A stretch of 64,000 bases of DNA from Limosilactobacillus caccae (GTDB lineage Bacteria; Bacillota; Bacilli; Lactobacillales; Lactobacillaceae). Shown piece by piece: positions 19,082 through 28,148 of the stretch. The notes under the pieces were generated by a model, which did not search any database, was not told the origin of the DNA, and saw nothing but the letters and a program-made list of their open reading frames with translations. A program made the translations under genes and the position numbers. The stretch spans positions 1 through 64,000 of the forward strand of contig NZ_FTOY01000004.1 of assembly GCF_900156885.1 (NCBI RefSeq), given 5' to 3'. Every line of letters starts with the position of its first letter. Positions within the stretch are counted from its first letter, which is position 1.

Positions 19082-19117
19082 GCATGGGATGGTTAGCCAC
19101 TCTCATGCTTTTTTTAT
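19082..19117 (+). terminator. terminator of the membrane protein gene
   Basis: GCATGgGAtGG and CCaCTctCATGC form an imperfect hairpin followed by seven T residues. Confidence 0.7.
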
Positions 19118-19219
19118 TCCTAATTAGCCGGCAAGCAATCTTTTAATCTTTTTCTAATCTTTTTAATAGAAATGTGTTATCATAATGAATGCATTTAGAA
19201 CGATAAAAGGATGTTAACC

Positions 19220-19858
19220 ATGATTTTCAATTCATTAATTAAACCTAAATCAACCTTAACAACGCTCGACGAGTCAGCGACCCTCAGCGAAGCCCTTGAC
19301 GTTTTGGAGGAGACTGGCTACCGCTGTGTCCCGGTCCTCGATAAATCGGGGAAGATCTTTCGGGGAAACATTTATAAAATGCACCTTTACCGGCATAAGT
19401 CCCGTGGTGGCGACATGGACTTACCAGTAACCACCCTGCTAAAGAACGCGACCAAGTTTATTTCGATCAACGCCGCCTTCTTCACCATCTTCTTTGCCAT
19501 TCGTGATCTCCCCTACATCACCGTCCTGGACGACAACAACCAATTCTACGGTATCCTTACCCATAACAGCCTGTTGCGGATGCTGGCTGCCGGGTGGAAT
19601 GTCAAAAACGGGAGCTATGTCTTAACCGTCATCACCCCTGACGAGCGGGGGGCCCTTGTCTCCGCCGCAAAGGAGATTACCCGTTTTTGTCAGATCACCA
19701 ATGTCATCTCTCTCGATCCTGACGAGGAGACGATGAAGCGGGTCCTCTACACCCTGCCCGCCGACGTATCGAAGGACCGGATGGAAAAGATCGTTAAGCG
19801 GCTGCAAAAGAAGGGATTTGAAGTTCCAGAGATTGAAGATTTGCACCAAAGTTATTAA
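19220..19858 (+). CDS. cbpA: CBS-ACT domain protein, cyclic-di-AMP-binding CbpA-like
   Basis: A 212-residue cytosolic protein. Two CBS motifs fill residues 1-135 (VPVLDKSGKIFRGNIYKMHLY; PYITVLDDNNQFYGILTHNSLLRML, cut here). An ACT-like domain follows from about 140 (SYVLTVITPDERGALVSAAKEI). This CBS-CBS-ACT layout is that of c-di-AMP receptors such as Listeria CbpA; the ligand is inferred. The start at 19220 has AAAGGA 9 bases upstream, whereas the frame start at 19211 touches that site. Monocistronic, with a strong terminator after it. Confidence 0.75.
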   Translation: MIFNSLIKPKSTLTTLDESATLSEALDVLEETGYRCVPVLDKSGKIFRGNIYKMHLYRHKSRGGDMDLPVTTLLKNATKFISINAAFFTIFFAIRDLPYITVLDDNNQFYGILTHNSLLRMLAAGWNVKNGSYVLTVITPDERGALVSAAKEITRFCQITNVISLDPDEETMKRVLYTLPADVSKDRMEKIVKRLQKKGFEVPEIEDLHQSY

Positions 19859-19862
19859 ATTC

Positions 19863-19912
19863 AAAAGGCCTGCGATCAAGCATTTAATGTGCGTTGATCG
19901 CAGGCCTTTTTT
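19863..19912. terminator. strong terminator between cbpA and codA
   Basis: AAAAGGCCTGCGATCAA pairs with TTGATCGCAGGCCTTTT around an 11-13 base loop, with T/A tracts on both sides, so it can work in both directions. Confidence 0.88.
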
Positions 19913-19980
19913 GCCGTTAAATATTAATCAAGCCTGATAATTTTACTTGCTTATTATTAGGCGCTTTTAATCTAACGGGA

Positions 19981-21219
19981 TTACTTAATATTTACGTTTG
20001 TTTCCGCTGGCGTCGTCGTTGCTAATACCTTCCCGTGCCGGATGTTGTAGAGAACTTCGACGTGCTTGTTTAAGGCATTGTAGAAGTCACCCGCATTCAA
20101 CATGATGCAGTTAGCTGGTTTTCCTTCTTCAATCCCGTACTTATCAGTAATGTGAAGGGTCTTAGCCCCGTTGTAAGTAACGTATTTAAAAGCATCTTGG
20201 AGCTGGTGGTAGCCCATCAGGTGGGCAATATAAACACCCATCGTCACTACATCGAGCATGTTACCGTTGCCCAGCGGGTTCCATGGATCTTGGACATCGT
20301 CTTCACCAAATGAAACATTGATGCCCGCGTTATCCAATTCCTTAATCCGGGTAACCCCCCGCCGCTTCGGGTAAGTATCAAAACGACCGCCGAGGTGAAC
20401 GTTGACTAATGGGTTAGAAACAAAGTTAATGTCACTCATCTTAAGCAAGCGGAACAGCTTGTAGGTGTAGGCATCATTGTAAGAACCCATTGCGGTCGTG
20501 TGACTAGCAGTCACCCGGTCTTTTAACCCCCGCTCATAGGTCTCCGTTGCCAATACTTCGAGGTTCCGGGAAGCCGGGTCGTCGATTTCATCACAGTGAA
20601 CATCCACTAGCCGGTTGTACTTATCTGCTAAGGCCATCAGGAAGTGGACCGACTGCCAACCGTATTCCGTCGTAAATTCAAAGTGGGGAATCCCGCCGAC
20701 AACATCAAGCCCTTCCTTGACGGCCTGTTCCATCAACTCGCGGCCGTGGGGATAGCTCAAGATCCCCTCTTGTGGAAAGGCAACTAATTGCAGGTCAATC
20801 TGGTCGGCAAGCTCTTCCCGCAGCTCAAGCAACGCCTGGGCGGCAATCAGGTGCGGGTCGGTAACGTCAACGTGACTCCGGATGTGTTGGATCCCGTGGC
20901 CCACCATGTTTAAGATGGTCTGCTTTGCCCGCTTCTTAACATCTTCCTTGGTCAGGTCTTGCTTTCTTTCGCTCCAAATTCGGATGCCATCAAAGAGGGT
21001 TCCTGATTCATTCCATTCTGGTTGCCCGGCAGTAAGCGTCGCATCCAGGTGCACGTGGGAGTCGACAAATGGTGGTAGCAACAGGTTACCCTTACCATCA
21101 ATGACTTCCTCACCCTTGTTGGCTGTTAAGCCGGCCTTAATCTCACTGAATTTGCTATCCGTAATCCGGACATCAACCATTTCTTCATGGTTATCTACAT
21201 GTACATTTTTAATTAACAT
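19981..21219 (-). CDS. codA: cytosine deaminase
   Basis: A 412-residue amidohydrolase that turns cytosine into uracil and ammonia for pyrimidine salvage. Metal-site motifs are DSHVHLD (about 53-59), HFEFT, DVHCDEIDD, ASHTTAMG and SFGEDDVQDPWNPLG. E. coli CodA has His where this has Glu in FGxDD. It overlaps codB by 7 bases and is its operon partner, so imported cytosine is deaminated at once. AAGGAGC precedes the ATG. Confidence 0.93.
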   Translation of the reverse strand: MLIKNVHVDNHEEMVDVRITDSKFSEIKAGLTANKGEEVIDGKGNLLLPPFVDSHVHLDATLTAGQPEWNESGTLFDGIRIWSERKQDLTKEDVKKRAKQTILNMVGHGIQHIRSHVDVTDPHLIAAQALLELREELADQIDLQLVAFPQEGILSYPHGRELMEQAVKEGLDVVGGIPHFEFTTEYGWQSVHFLMALADKYNRLVDVHCDEIDDPASRNLEVLATETYERGLKDRVTASHTTAMGSYNDAYTYKLFRLLKMSDINFVSNPLVNVHLGGRFDTYPKRRGVTRIKELDNAGINVSFGEDDVQDPWNPLGNGNMLDVVTMGVYIAHLMGYHQLQDAFKYVTYNGAKTLHITDKYGIEEGKPANCIMLNAGDFYNALNKHVEVLYNIRHGKVLATTTPAETNVNIK

Positions 21220-22586
21220 TTTTCCGCTCCTTTTCGGTCAACCAGTGACATGATTCCATAGTATAAGATTCCACTCAATGCCATATCAATAAACGTCGCC
21301 CCGACCGTCGCCGTAAAGAATGGTAACTGGTGGACGGTCAGGAAAAAGGCAACGCCGATGACAAAGACGAGGATTGCGACCCAATTTATGCCTCCATTAT
21401 ACCAGTATTTACCACCGATTTTCCCTAGTTGGTCAATATCATAATGCCGGTGCGCACGGAAGTAAAAATCCGTACAGATAATGGCAATTGTTGGGCCAAG
21501 CACCATCCCCACATAGTCCAGGAAGCTTTCAAAGGTCGCCAAGAAACTGCCGACAAACATCGGAATAAAGGTAACAATCGTGGCAAGCAGTACCACCACC
21601 CACAAGGAATACTTCAACTTCAGCTTCGTAAAGATGTTGGAAAGGGCTGACCCCGCCGCCAGGAGGTTGACGGCATTGGCGGTCATCGACGTCAGGATAA
21701 TGACCAGGAGGGCAACGACCCCCAGTCCGAGCTTGCTGGCAATGGTCGATGGGTCAGAATTATTAGCATCGTAAACACCCGTTGAAACGGCAATACTAAT
21801 GGTCGAGATCAGGCCAATAAAGGCAAACCAGATCACCCCAAGCAAGGCGCCGCCAAACGGGGTTAACGTGGCGTTCTTTTTACTAGCGGTGAACCGGGTG
21901 AAATCTGCCCCCGCCGTCACCCAGGCTAGGTTAAAGGCAGCCACATAATCAATTGCTGCGCCTAGGGCCATCTTAGAATGTGTTGGGACGTGCCAGTCAA
22001 CGATTTGACTAAACGAAACGGTCCGAAAAACCGCAATCGACTCCCAGATAACGAAGACTAACACGAGGATAATTCCCAGGCGCTCAATCAGCTGCACTGA
22101 CCGGGAACCACTGGAAACACTGATAATGTGAAGAACGCTCATCACGATAATCCCCACAACCAGACCCGTGGCACCACCACGTTGGCCCCATACTGGCCAG
22201 CCAAACAGCTGGTGGAACAAGAGGCTGACCGACTGCGCCGCAATAAAGGTATTGACCGCGGTCCAGCCGATAAACTGGGTAATGTTAACTAACGATGGCA
22301 AATAACTTCCCCGTTCCCCAAAGGATGCCCGGCTAATGCTCATCGTCGACACACCAGTCTTATAGCCGATGTAACCGATCAGACTTAAAAAGACGTAGGA
22401 TAAAGCGGATGATAACACCAGCACCTTCATCGCAACGGCAAATCCACAAGCGGCGAGCACCCCGCCGACAAACCACGTTCCGTTGTTTGCGTTTGCCCCC
22501 ACCCAGGTCGCAAACATGTCCCATACTGTTGTCCGCCGACTCTTCATTGGAATACTCAAGATTGTCGCATGCTCTTTTTCTTTCAC
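21213..22586 (-). CDS. codB: cytosine permease, NCS1 family
   Basis: A 457-residue transporter with about 12 membrane helices. The N-terminal RRTTVWDMFATWVGANANNGTW is cut here to its core WVGANANNGTW; NITQFIGWTAVNTFIAAQS and AWVTAGADFTRF are NCS1 motifs. It carries cytosine inward with a cation. It starts with GTG, supported by AGGAGG 7 bases upstream. Expression is governed by the PyrR-type leader directly upstream. First gene of codBA. Confidence 0.93.
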   Translation of the reverse strand: MKEKEHATILSIPMKSRRTTVWDMFATWVGANANNGTWFVGGVLAACGFAVAMKVLVLSSALSYVFLSLIGYIGYKTGVSTMSISRASFGERGSYLPSLVNITQFIGWTAVNTFIAAQSVSLLFHQLFGWPVWGQRGGATGLVVGIIVMSVLHIISVSSGSRSVQLIERLGIILVLVFVIWESIAVFRTVSFSQIVDWHVPTHSKMALGAAIDYVAAFNLAWVTAGADFTRFTASKKNATLTPFGGALLGVIWFAFIGLISTISIAVSTGVYDANNSDPSTIASKLGLGVVALLVIILTSMTANAVNLLAAGSALSNIFTKLKLKYSLWVVVLLATIVTFIPMFVGSFLATFESFLDYVGMVLGPTIAIICTDFYFRAHRHYDIDQLGKIGGKYWYNGGINWVAILVFVIGVAFFLTVHQLPFFTATVGATFIDMALSGILYYGIMSLVDRKGAEKC

Positions 22587-22602
22587 AATGCATCCTCCTT
22601 AA

Positions 22603-22720
22603 AGATAAAAGCTCTAGGTCCCCATCGATGGTCCTAGAGCTTTTACAAAAGATGCACCCGTAGTGTCGACCTACGGCATGCGCTATATTTCTGTCGTCTT
22701 TTGTAGTCTCTCTGGGCCAC
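22603..22720 (-). promoter_or_regulatory. PyrR-type transcription attenuator in the codBA leader
   Basis: Three exclusive structures can be read on the minus strand. First, a PyrR-binding-loop-like hairpin (22703-22720) contains CCCAGAGAGACU, close to the consensus UCCNGNGAGGYU. Second, an antiterminator pairs TACAAAAGA (22697-22705 and 22644-22652 arms) and extends with CCCAGAG to CTCTAGG. Third, a terminator uses AAAAGCTCTAGG (22633-22644) and CCTAGAGCTTTT (22607-22618) followed by TTTTATCTTT. The binding loop and the antiterminator share CCAGAGAG, as in Bacillus pyr leaders. High UMP would therefore let PyrR stop codBA transcription. PyrR itself is not in the window. Confidence 0.7.
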
Positions 22721-22749
22721 ATTAAAAGAACCTGGTTAAATTTATAGTG

Positions 22750-22778
22750 AGTATACGAGCTTTATACTAATTTGTCAA
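22750..22778 (-). promoter_or_regulatory. codBA promoter
   Basis: TTGACA (22773-22778) and TATACT (22750-22755) on the minus strand with a 17-base spacer, a near-consensus sigma-A promoter. Its -35 box lies within the last codons of mazF. Confidence 0.85.
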
Positions 22779-23159
22779 ACCCGATTTACCACTAGCGTCA
22801 TAGGCGGTATTGAGGCCAACACTGATCGTCAGTGCCCGGTCAACCTTAGTCATGATCACTGGTGACAGGTGGGCAATCTTGTCCTTTAGCCGTTGCTTAT
22901 CGATTGTCCGCAACTGCTCCATCAAAATCACGGAATCATGGGTCAGCGGAGAGTCAGCACCCTTTAGCTGAACATGGGTCGGCATCTTCTTTTTCTGCAT
23001 CTGGGCAGTGATCGCCGCGATGATCACCGTGGGGCTATAGTGGTTACCAACGTCATTTTGCAAAATCAACACGGGACGGACGCCGCCCTGCTCCGACCCA
23101 ATGACTGGTGACAGGTCCGCATAGTAGACATCACCACGCTTTACTTTCCGCTGTACCAT
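22767..23159 (-). CDS. mazF: MazF/PemK family endoribonuclease toxin
   Basis: A 130-residue protein with the MazF fold: [40 protein letters not shown], and [15 protein letters not shown]. Family members cut mRNA at short motifs. The start at 23159 is preferred for the canonical N-terminus and leaves 13 bases after alr; an ATG at 23180 would overlap alr. In Bacillus a mazE antitoxin gene sits between alr and mazF; here none is present on either side. Confidence 0.88.
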   Translation of the reverse strand: MVQRKVKRGDVYYADLSPVIGSEQGGVRPVLILQNDVGNHYSPTVIIAAITAQMQKKKMPTHVQLKGADSPLTHDSVILMEQLRTIDKQRLKDKIAHLSPVIMTKVDRALTISVGLNTAYDASGKSGLTN

Positions 23160-23172
23160 CTTTCTCGCTTCC

Positions 23173-24303
23173 TTATTCATTATCATCCCGGTAAACCCGG
23201 TAGACCCGTTCACTGATATTGGTCAGGATCTCATAGTTGATCGTCCCCGCCTGTTCAGCGAGGTCATCAGCTGTAATTTCCTTATCCCCGGACTTCCCCA
23301 TCAAAACAACGGGGGTCCCTTCCGGGTAATATTTTGGCAACCGGACCATCAACTGGTCCATGCAGACCCGGCCGGCAATATCACAGAACTGTCCATCAAC
23401 CAGTACCTTAAACCCAGTCATGCAGCGGGGGTAACCGTCGGCATAACCGATTGGCAACGTTGCTAACCACTCGTCTTCCTTCGCCGTGTAGGTAGCACCG
23501 TAACTCACTGACCGGCCAGCTTTTAACTTTTTGACAAAGCCAATTGATGAAACCAGCTGGGTAACTGGGCGAAGTTCAAAGGTCGGCTGCAACTCCCGGC
23601 CTGAGGGATTTTGCCCATACATCGAAATTCCCATCCGGACAGTATTAGCCGTGATCTTATCCTGGTGCCACAGACCGGTTGCTGAGTTGGCCATGTGGAC
23701 GTACGGTGGCAAGGTATCCAGGCTATTCACAAAGCGTTGCCAGCATTCAACTTGCTTTTGGAAGTAGCGGTCATCAGCACTATCAGCAGTCGCGAAGTGG
23801 GTAAACATCCCCTCAAATTCAAACTCTGGTGCCGTTAGCAGTTCCACCGCTTGTTTAAACGTCGCCACGTCGGTAAAACCGATCCGTCCCATCCCGGAAT
23901 CAATTGCCAGGTGAACCTTTAATGGTTGCGGCGGCGTATTAATCTGGGCAAACTGGTGGTACTTTTCGAGCCATTCAAGGGAACCGACCGTCAACGAGAT
24001 GCCCGCCTCAGCTGCCACAACGGCATCTTCAACCGGGGTAACCCCTAAGACAAGGGTCATCGCGGTCATCCCGCTATCCCGCAAGGCCAGTCCCTCATCA
24101 AGGATTGCCACACAGAGGCCGGTCGCGCCGGCTTTGATTGCCGCTTGCCCGACCGGAATGAGCCCATTACCATACGCATTGGCTTTGACTACTGCCAAGA
24201 TCTTACTCTCAGCTGGCAAGGCCTTCTTCTGTTCCTTGATATTATGGCGCAAAGCTCCTAAATCAACTATTAATGAAGTATTACGCAAACGACCACTAAT
24301 CAT
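23173..24303 (-). CDS. alr: alanine racemase
   Basis: A 376-residue PLP enzyme making D-alanine for peptidoglycan and teichoic acids. The PLP-binding Lys is in [11 protein letters not shown] (about 37-47), and the second catalytic residue, Tyr, is in [10 protein letters not shown] (about 260). [10 protein letters not shown] is a substrate-pocket block. It follows acpS by 3 bases and precedes mazF, the conserved Firmicute order. The upstream ribosome site is weak (AAAGCGAGAA), consistent with coupling to acpS. Its product is the substrate of DltA, encoded divergently nearby. Confidence 0.96.
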   Translation of the reverse strand: MISGRLRNTSLIVDLGALRHNIKEQKKALPAESKILAVVKANAYGNGLIPVGQAAIKAGATGLCVAILDEGLALRDSGMTAMTLVLGVTPVEDAVVAAEAGISLTVGSLEWLEKYHQFAQINTPPQPLKVHLAIDSGMGRIGFTDVATFKQAVELLTAPEFEFEGMFTHFATADSADDRYFQKQVECWQRFVNSLDTLPPYVHMANSATGLWHQDKITANTVRMGISMYGQNPSGRELQPTFELRPVTQLVSSIGFVKKLKAGRSVSYGATYTAKEDEWLATLPIGYADGYPRCMTGFKVLVDGQFCDIAGRVCMDQLMVRLPKYYPEGTPVVLMGKSGDKEITADDLAEQAGTINYEILTNISERVYRVYRDDNE

Positions 24304-24306
24304 AAT

Positions 24307-24666
24307 TCAATTCTCGCTTTCTAAGATTACTTCTGTCATTACTAATGTCGCGGTGTGACTCACTGAGGCGTGAGCATTGCCCGTAAAGGGTGACTTGGTG
24401 ATGATTGGCGCCCCATATTGGTTGTCAATGATCTCAATATCATGAAAAGCTAACTTCGTCCCGATCCCGGTCCCCATTGCTTTGGCAAAGGACTCCTTGA
24501 GTGACCACCGGCCCGCTAAGTATTCGGCTGCCCGGTGACCGCTAAAGTGGGCATACTGTTCTTGCTCACCAGGGGTCAAGATGCGCTGGACAAATTGTGA
24601 ATGCTTGGCCGCAGCTTTTGCTACCCGGTCGATTTCTGTAATGTCCACGCCTAGTCCCTTTATCAT
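24307..24666 (-). CDS. acpS: holo-acyl carrier protein synthase
   Basis: A 119-residue enzyme that moves 4'-phosphopantetheine from CoA to a Ser on carrier proteins. IKGLGVDITEIDR holds the metal-binding Asp, and AGRWSLKESFAKAMGTG holds the second acidic site. The ATG at 24666 lies 8 bases after GAGGAG; a GTG at 24669 is an alternative. First gene of acpS-alr-mazF. Besides the fatty acid carrier it should modify DltC, encoded 3.2 kb away. Confidence 0.95.
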   Translation of the reverse strand: MIKGLGVDITEIDRVAKAAAKHSQFVQRILTPGEQEQYAHFSGHRAAEYLAGRWSLKESFAKAMGTGIGTKLAFHDIEIIDNQYGAPIITKSPFTGNAHASVSHTATLVMTEVILESEN

Positions 24667-24987
24667 CACACCGTCTCCTCATTGATTTTCTCCCGCTTAA
24701 TCTTATCTAAAATCTTTTCGACATGCAATTTTTTCTGGTTAATTATTTTCAGCGAACCGCCTGCTGGATTTTTCCCAATTGCCTAGTTACAATCGGCGGT
24801 GAAACAGTTATAATTTTAAGTCAGTATGGCATCTTAGTTTTTGAAATTTTTGTTAATCATTTATTAAGAATTTACTGGGTATTTGCAACTTTTCCGACAA
24901 TTCGGCAAAATTGTCGCAGACTGGTATTTTCATAACAATTATTTCAGCAATTAAGTACCAATAATCCGAGATGAGAGAAGGAGAAAT
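24667..24987. other. divergent intergenic region between acpS and dltX
   Basis: About 320 AT-rich bases holding the upstream regions of two divergent operons. It contains the inverted repeat at 24895-24916 and the dltX ribosome site AGAAGGAG (24977-24984). No near-consensus promoter stands out; TTGCAA (24883-24888) with CAAAAT (24906-24911) is a weak candidate. I see no protein gene. Confidence 0.6.
24895..24916. promoter_or_regulatory. inverted repeat upstream of dltXABCD
   Basis: CGACAATT and AATTGTCG are perfect 8-base arms around CGGCAA. The element lies 72 bases before dltX and could be an operator or a hairpin in the dlt leader. It has no T tract, so it is unlikely to be a terminator. 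Confidence 0.45.
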
Positions 24988-25128
24988 ATGGCCCAGATTA
25001 TTCAGCGCCATCCCGCATTGCGGTTCATCTTGAAAACACTGTTCTACTTTGTCGTGCTCCTCTTATTGATCTACCTTTACGGGTACTTTGGGGCAGGACA
25101 AGAACCGTTTATCTACAATGAATTCTAG
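24988..25128 (+). CDS. dltX: DltX, small membrane protein of the D-alanylation system
   Basis: A 46-residue protein. A short amphipathic N-terminus precedes one membrane helix (about 14-33), and the conserved DltX C-terminus ends PFIYNEF. GAAGGAG lies 4-5 bases before the ATG. In lactobacilli and bacilli dltX is the first dlt gene. The DltX C-terminal motif is required for D-alanylation and contacts DltB/DltD on the membrane. Easily missed by gene callers because of its size. Confidence 0.9.
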   Translation: MAQIIQRHPALRFILKTLFYFVVLLLLIYLYGYFGAGQEPFIYNEF

Positions 25129-25146
25129 TGCGGAGGAAAATAATCG

Positions 25147-26673
25147 ATGAGTAAAAATATTATTACAGTCTTTGAGCAAGTCGCCAGTGACAATGCAACC
25201 CGCATTGCCTATGATGAGATGGGAAAAACGACCAGCTACGGTGACCTCCACAAGGCGGTTGACACACTCGCCGCTTGGTTGAGCAGGCAGGACTTACCAG
25301 CCCACAGCCCGATCCTGGTCCACGGTGACCACCAGGTAGAGATGATCGTCAGCTTTTTAGCAGCGTTAAAGGCTGGTCACCCCTATATCCCGGTTTCAAC
25401 CGGTTCAGCGCTTCCCCGGATGCAGTCAATTTTGGATACGGCTAATCCGGCCTTGGTCATTGCCGTTGATGACTTTCCGGCCGCAAAATTAAAATTTACT
25501 GCCCCGGTAGTTAATCACGCACAGTTAGCTGAGATCCTTGCGAACCCGCAACCATTTACAACAACCACGATGGTGAACGGCGATGAACTCGCCTATGTCC
25601 TATTTACCTCGGGGACAACGGGATCGCCAAAGGGGGTTGAGGTCAGCCACGACAACTTCATGACCTTTGTCGAATGGGTACTGAGTGATGCTTTTAACAT
25701 CAAAGAACACGCGAACTTCTTAGGCCAGCCGCCATATTCGTTTGACCTCTCAAACATGTACTGGCTGCCGGCCCTCCTCTCCGGGGGAACGATCAAGGCT
25801 CTGCCACATAACGTGGTCGAAAACTTTGGGCAGATGTTTACTGCCTTGCCAAACCTCGACCTCAACGTCTTTGTCGGGACACCGTCGTTTGCGGACATGC
25901 TGATGCTCAGCCCGGCCTTTAGTGAAAAACAAATGGCCGCCCTGAAAACCTTTATGTTTTGCGGCGAGGAGCTAACGGTCAAGACCGCCACGGCCCTCCA
26001 CCAACGGTTCCCACACGCAAAGATTTACAATACCTACGGCCCGACCGAAACCACGGTGGCCGTTTCCGGCATCGAAATTACACCGACGATTATCGAAAAT
26101 AACGACCGGTTGCCTGTCGGCTATGCCAAACCCGGGGTTACCCTCTCGATTTGGGATGGCGACAAGCAAATCACTACCCCTGGAAAACAGGGCGAAATCG
26201 TCATTAGCGGTGATAGTGTTGCCCACGGCTACATGAATAATCCCGTTAAGACCGCCAAGTCATTCTTTAAGATTGCCGGCGTTCCGGCTTACCGGACTGG
26301 GGATGCAGGAACCCTCGATGAAGACGGTCTTCTCCACCACAAGGGACGGATGGACTTCCAAATTAAGCTCCACGGTTTCCGGGTAGAACTTGATGAGGTG
26401 CGGGTAAGTCTTGAAAAGAGCCCGTTAATCAAGCAAGCGGTGGCCGTACCAAAATACAATCAAGCGGGGAAGGTAACCCACCTGATTGCCTACGTGATTC
26501 CTAATGAAGCCAGCGATGATGAAGCAGGATTGACAAAGAAAATCCGGGAGAGTTTGCAGGGGCTAATCATGCCATACATGCTCCCAACACAGTTTATTTA
26601 CCGGGACTCATTCCCGATGTCTGCAAATGGCAAGATTGCAGTTAAACAAATGATTGCTGAGGCTAATAAATGA
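25147..26673 (+). CDS. dltA: D-alanine--D-alanyl carrier protein ligase
   Basis: A 508-residue adenylate-forming enzyme that activates D-Ala with ATP and loads it on DltC. The phosphate loop is FTSGTTGSPKGVEVSH (about 152-167). The core has YNTYGPTETTVAV and RTGD, and the C-terminal subdomain has GRMDFQIKLHGFRVE and the catalytic Lys in SANGKIAV. GGAGG is upstream. It is 18 bases after dltX and overlaps dltB by 4 bases. Confidence 0.97.
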   Translation: MSKNIITVFEQVASDNATRIAYDEMGKTTSYGDLHKAVDTLAAWLSRQDLPAHSPILVHGDHQVEMIVSFLAALKAGHPYIPVSTGSALPRMQSILDTANPALVIAVDDFPAAKLKFTAPVVNHAQLAEILANPQPFTTTTMVNGDELAYVLFTSGTTGSPKGVEVSHDNFMTFVEWVLSDAFNIKEHANFLGQPPYSFDLSNMYWLPALLSGGTIKALPHNVVENFGQMFTALPNLDLNVFVGTPSFADMLMLSPAFSEKQMAALKTFMFCGEELTVKTATALHQRFPHAKIYNTYGPTETTVAVSGIEITPTIIENNDRLPVGYAKPGVTLSIWDGDKQITTPGKQGEIVISGDSVAHGYMNNPVKTAKSFFKIAGVPAYRTGDAGTLDEDGLLHHKGRMDFQIKLHGFRVELDEVRVSLEKSPLIKQAVAVPKYNQAGKVTHLIAYVIPNEASDDEAGLTKKIRESLQGLIMPYMLPTQFIYRDSFPMSANGKIAVKQMIAEANK

Positions 26674-27887
26674 TCAACTGGATTGCGAGCCTGCCAAATT
26701 ATAGCGCCTATGGCACCCCGGTATACTTTTTCTACTTACTTCTTGCTATCTTACCGCTGGGCATTGGCCTGTACTTTGGCAAACGGTTTAGCTGGTACGA
26801 AGCCTTAATCAGCTTTATCTTCATCTTTTTGATGTTTGATGGCTCCAGCTGGCAGCAGGGGATCTCGCTGATTGCTTACGTTATCTACCAGACCGTCATC
26901 GTGATGGGCTACCACCATTACCGGCAAAAGAAGAATGCCGCCGGGGTCTTTTACTTAGCTTCGGCACTATCAATTCTGCCGATTGTCATCGTCAAGCTCT
27001 CCCCGGCCATGGTTGGTCACAATTCACTATTGGACTTCTTGGGAATTAGCTACCTGACTTTCCGGTCTGTCGGCACCGTCATCGAGACCCGGGACGGGAT
27101 GGTCAAGTCCATCACCCCCTGGACCTTTATCCGGTTCATGCTCTTCATGCCGACGATCACATCCGGGCCAATTGACCGCTACCGGCGTTTTGAACAGGAC
27201 TACCAAAAAGTGCCCGACCGTGACAGCTACCTTAAACTAGTCAATACGGGAATCTTCTACCTATTCCTTGGTTTCTTGTACAAGTTCGTCATCGGGTACT
27301 TCTTTGGTCAGCACTTCTACCCCTACTTTGAACGGGCGGCGATGGCTGATCCCCACCTTTTATCGTGGAACCTCCTTGGCGTAATGTACACTTACGGTTT
27401 TTACCTCTTCTTTGACTTCGCTGGTTACTCCCTGTTTGCAGTGGCAATCAGTTACTTTATGGGCGTCAAATCGCCAATGAACTTCAAACAACCGTTTAAG
27501 TCAAAGAACATCAAGGAATTCTGGAATCGCTGGCACATCAGTCTGTCCTTTTGGTTCCGGGATTACATCTTCATGCGCTTCGTCTTCTTGGCAACGAAGA
27601 AACGCTGGTTTAAAAACCGCAACGCCTTATCATCAACTGCCTACATGCTTAACATGGTACTGATGGGCTTTTGGCACGGGATTACCTGGTACTACATCCT
27701 ATACGGGTTTATCCACGGACTTGCCCTGGTCGTCAATGACTGGTGGCTACGGTTTAAGCGCAAGAAGCTGAAAAACATGCCCCACAATAAATTCACCACT
27801 GGTGTTGCCATTTTTATTACCTTTAACTTTGTAATGTTTACTTTCTTAATCTTCAGTGGTTTCTTAGATACTTACTTATTCAAATAA
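26670..27887 (+). CDS. dltB: D-alanyl transfer membrane protein, MBOAT family
   Basis: A 405-residue membrane O-acyltransferase with about 11 helices. The MBOAT signature includes FWNRWHISLSFWFRDYIF and the catalytic-His segment GFWHGITWYYILYG (about 333-346). It passes D-alanine from DltC at the membrane to the outside for transfer to teichoic acids. The start overlaps the dltA stop (ATGA), which implies coupled translation. Confidence 0.97.
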   Translation: MINWIASLPNYSAYGTPVYFFYLLLAILPLGIGLYFGKRFSWYEALISFIFIFLMFDGSSWQQGISLIAYVIYQTVIVMGYHHYRQKKNAAGVFYLASALSILPIVIVKLSPAMVGHNSLLDFLGISYLTFRSVGTVIETRDGMVKSITPWTFIRFMLFMPTITSGPIDRYRRFEQDYQKVPDRDSYLKLVNTGIFYLFLGFLYKFVIGYFFGQHFYPYFERAAMADPHLLSWNLLGVMYTYGFYLFFDFAGYSLFAVAISYFMGVKSPMNFKQPFKSKNIKEFWNRWHISLSFWFRDYIFMRFVFLATKKRWFKNRNALSSTAYMLNMVLMGFWHGITWYYILYGFIHGLALVVNDWWLRFKRKKLKNMPHNKFTTGVAIFITFNFVMFTFLIFSGFLDTYLFK

Positions 27888-27908
27888 ATCTTTAGGAGGA
27901 TTTTTATC

Positions 27909-28148
27909 ATGCAAGAACAAATTATCAACATTTTAGCCGACGCAACTGGTCGTGACACTGCCGATTTTAGTGACGCTTCACAAAACCTCTTTGATAGCGG
28001 CCTGCTAGACTCAATGGCAACGGTCAGCTTACTTTTAGGCCTACAAGATGCTTTTGGCATCCAAGTGCCAGTGTCCGAATTTGACCGGAGCCAATGGGAC
28101 ACCATTGAAAAGATCGAACAACGGGTAAAGGAGCTCCAAAATGCATAA
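27909..28148 (+). CDS. dltC: D-alanyl carrier protein
   Basis: A 79-residue acyl-carrier-type protein. The attachment Ser for phosphopantetheine is in LLDSMATV (about residue 36). It accepts D-Ala from DltA and docks on DltB. AGGAGG lies 8-10 bases before the ATG. It overlaps dltD by 8 bases. Holo form requires AcpS. Confidence 0.96.
   Translation: MQEQIINILADATGRDTADFSDASQNLFDSGLLDSMATVSLLLGLQDAFGIQVPVSEFDRSQWDTIEKIEQRVKELQNA

Noticed and set aside
22600-22740. codBA leader as a purine or preQ1 riboswitch
   Set aside because: The conserved core bases of those aptamers are missing, while a PyrR-like loop, antiterminator and terminator explain the pairing.
24723-24935. 70-codon plus-strand frame between acpS and dltX
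   Set aside because: No ribosome site, AT-rich chance composition, and it overlaps the divergent promoter region.
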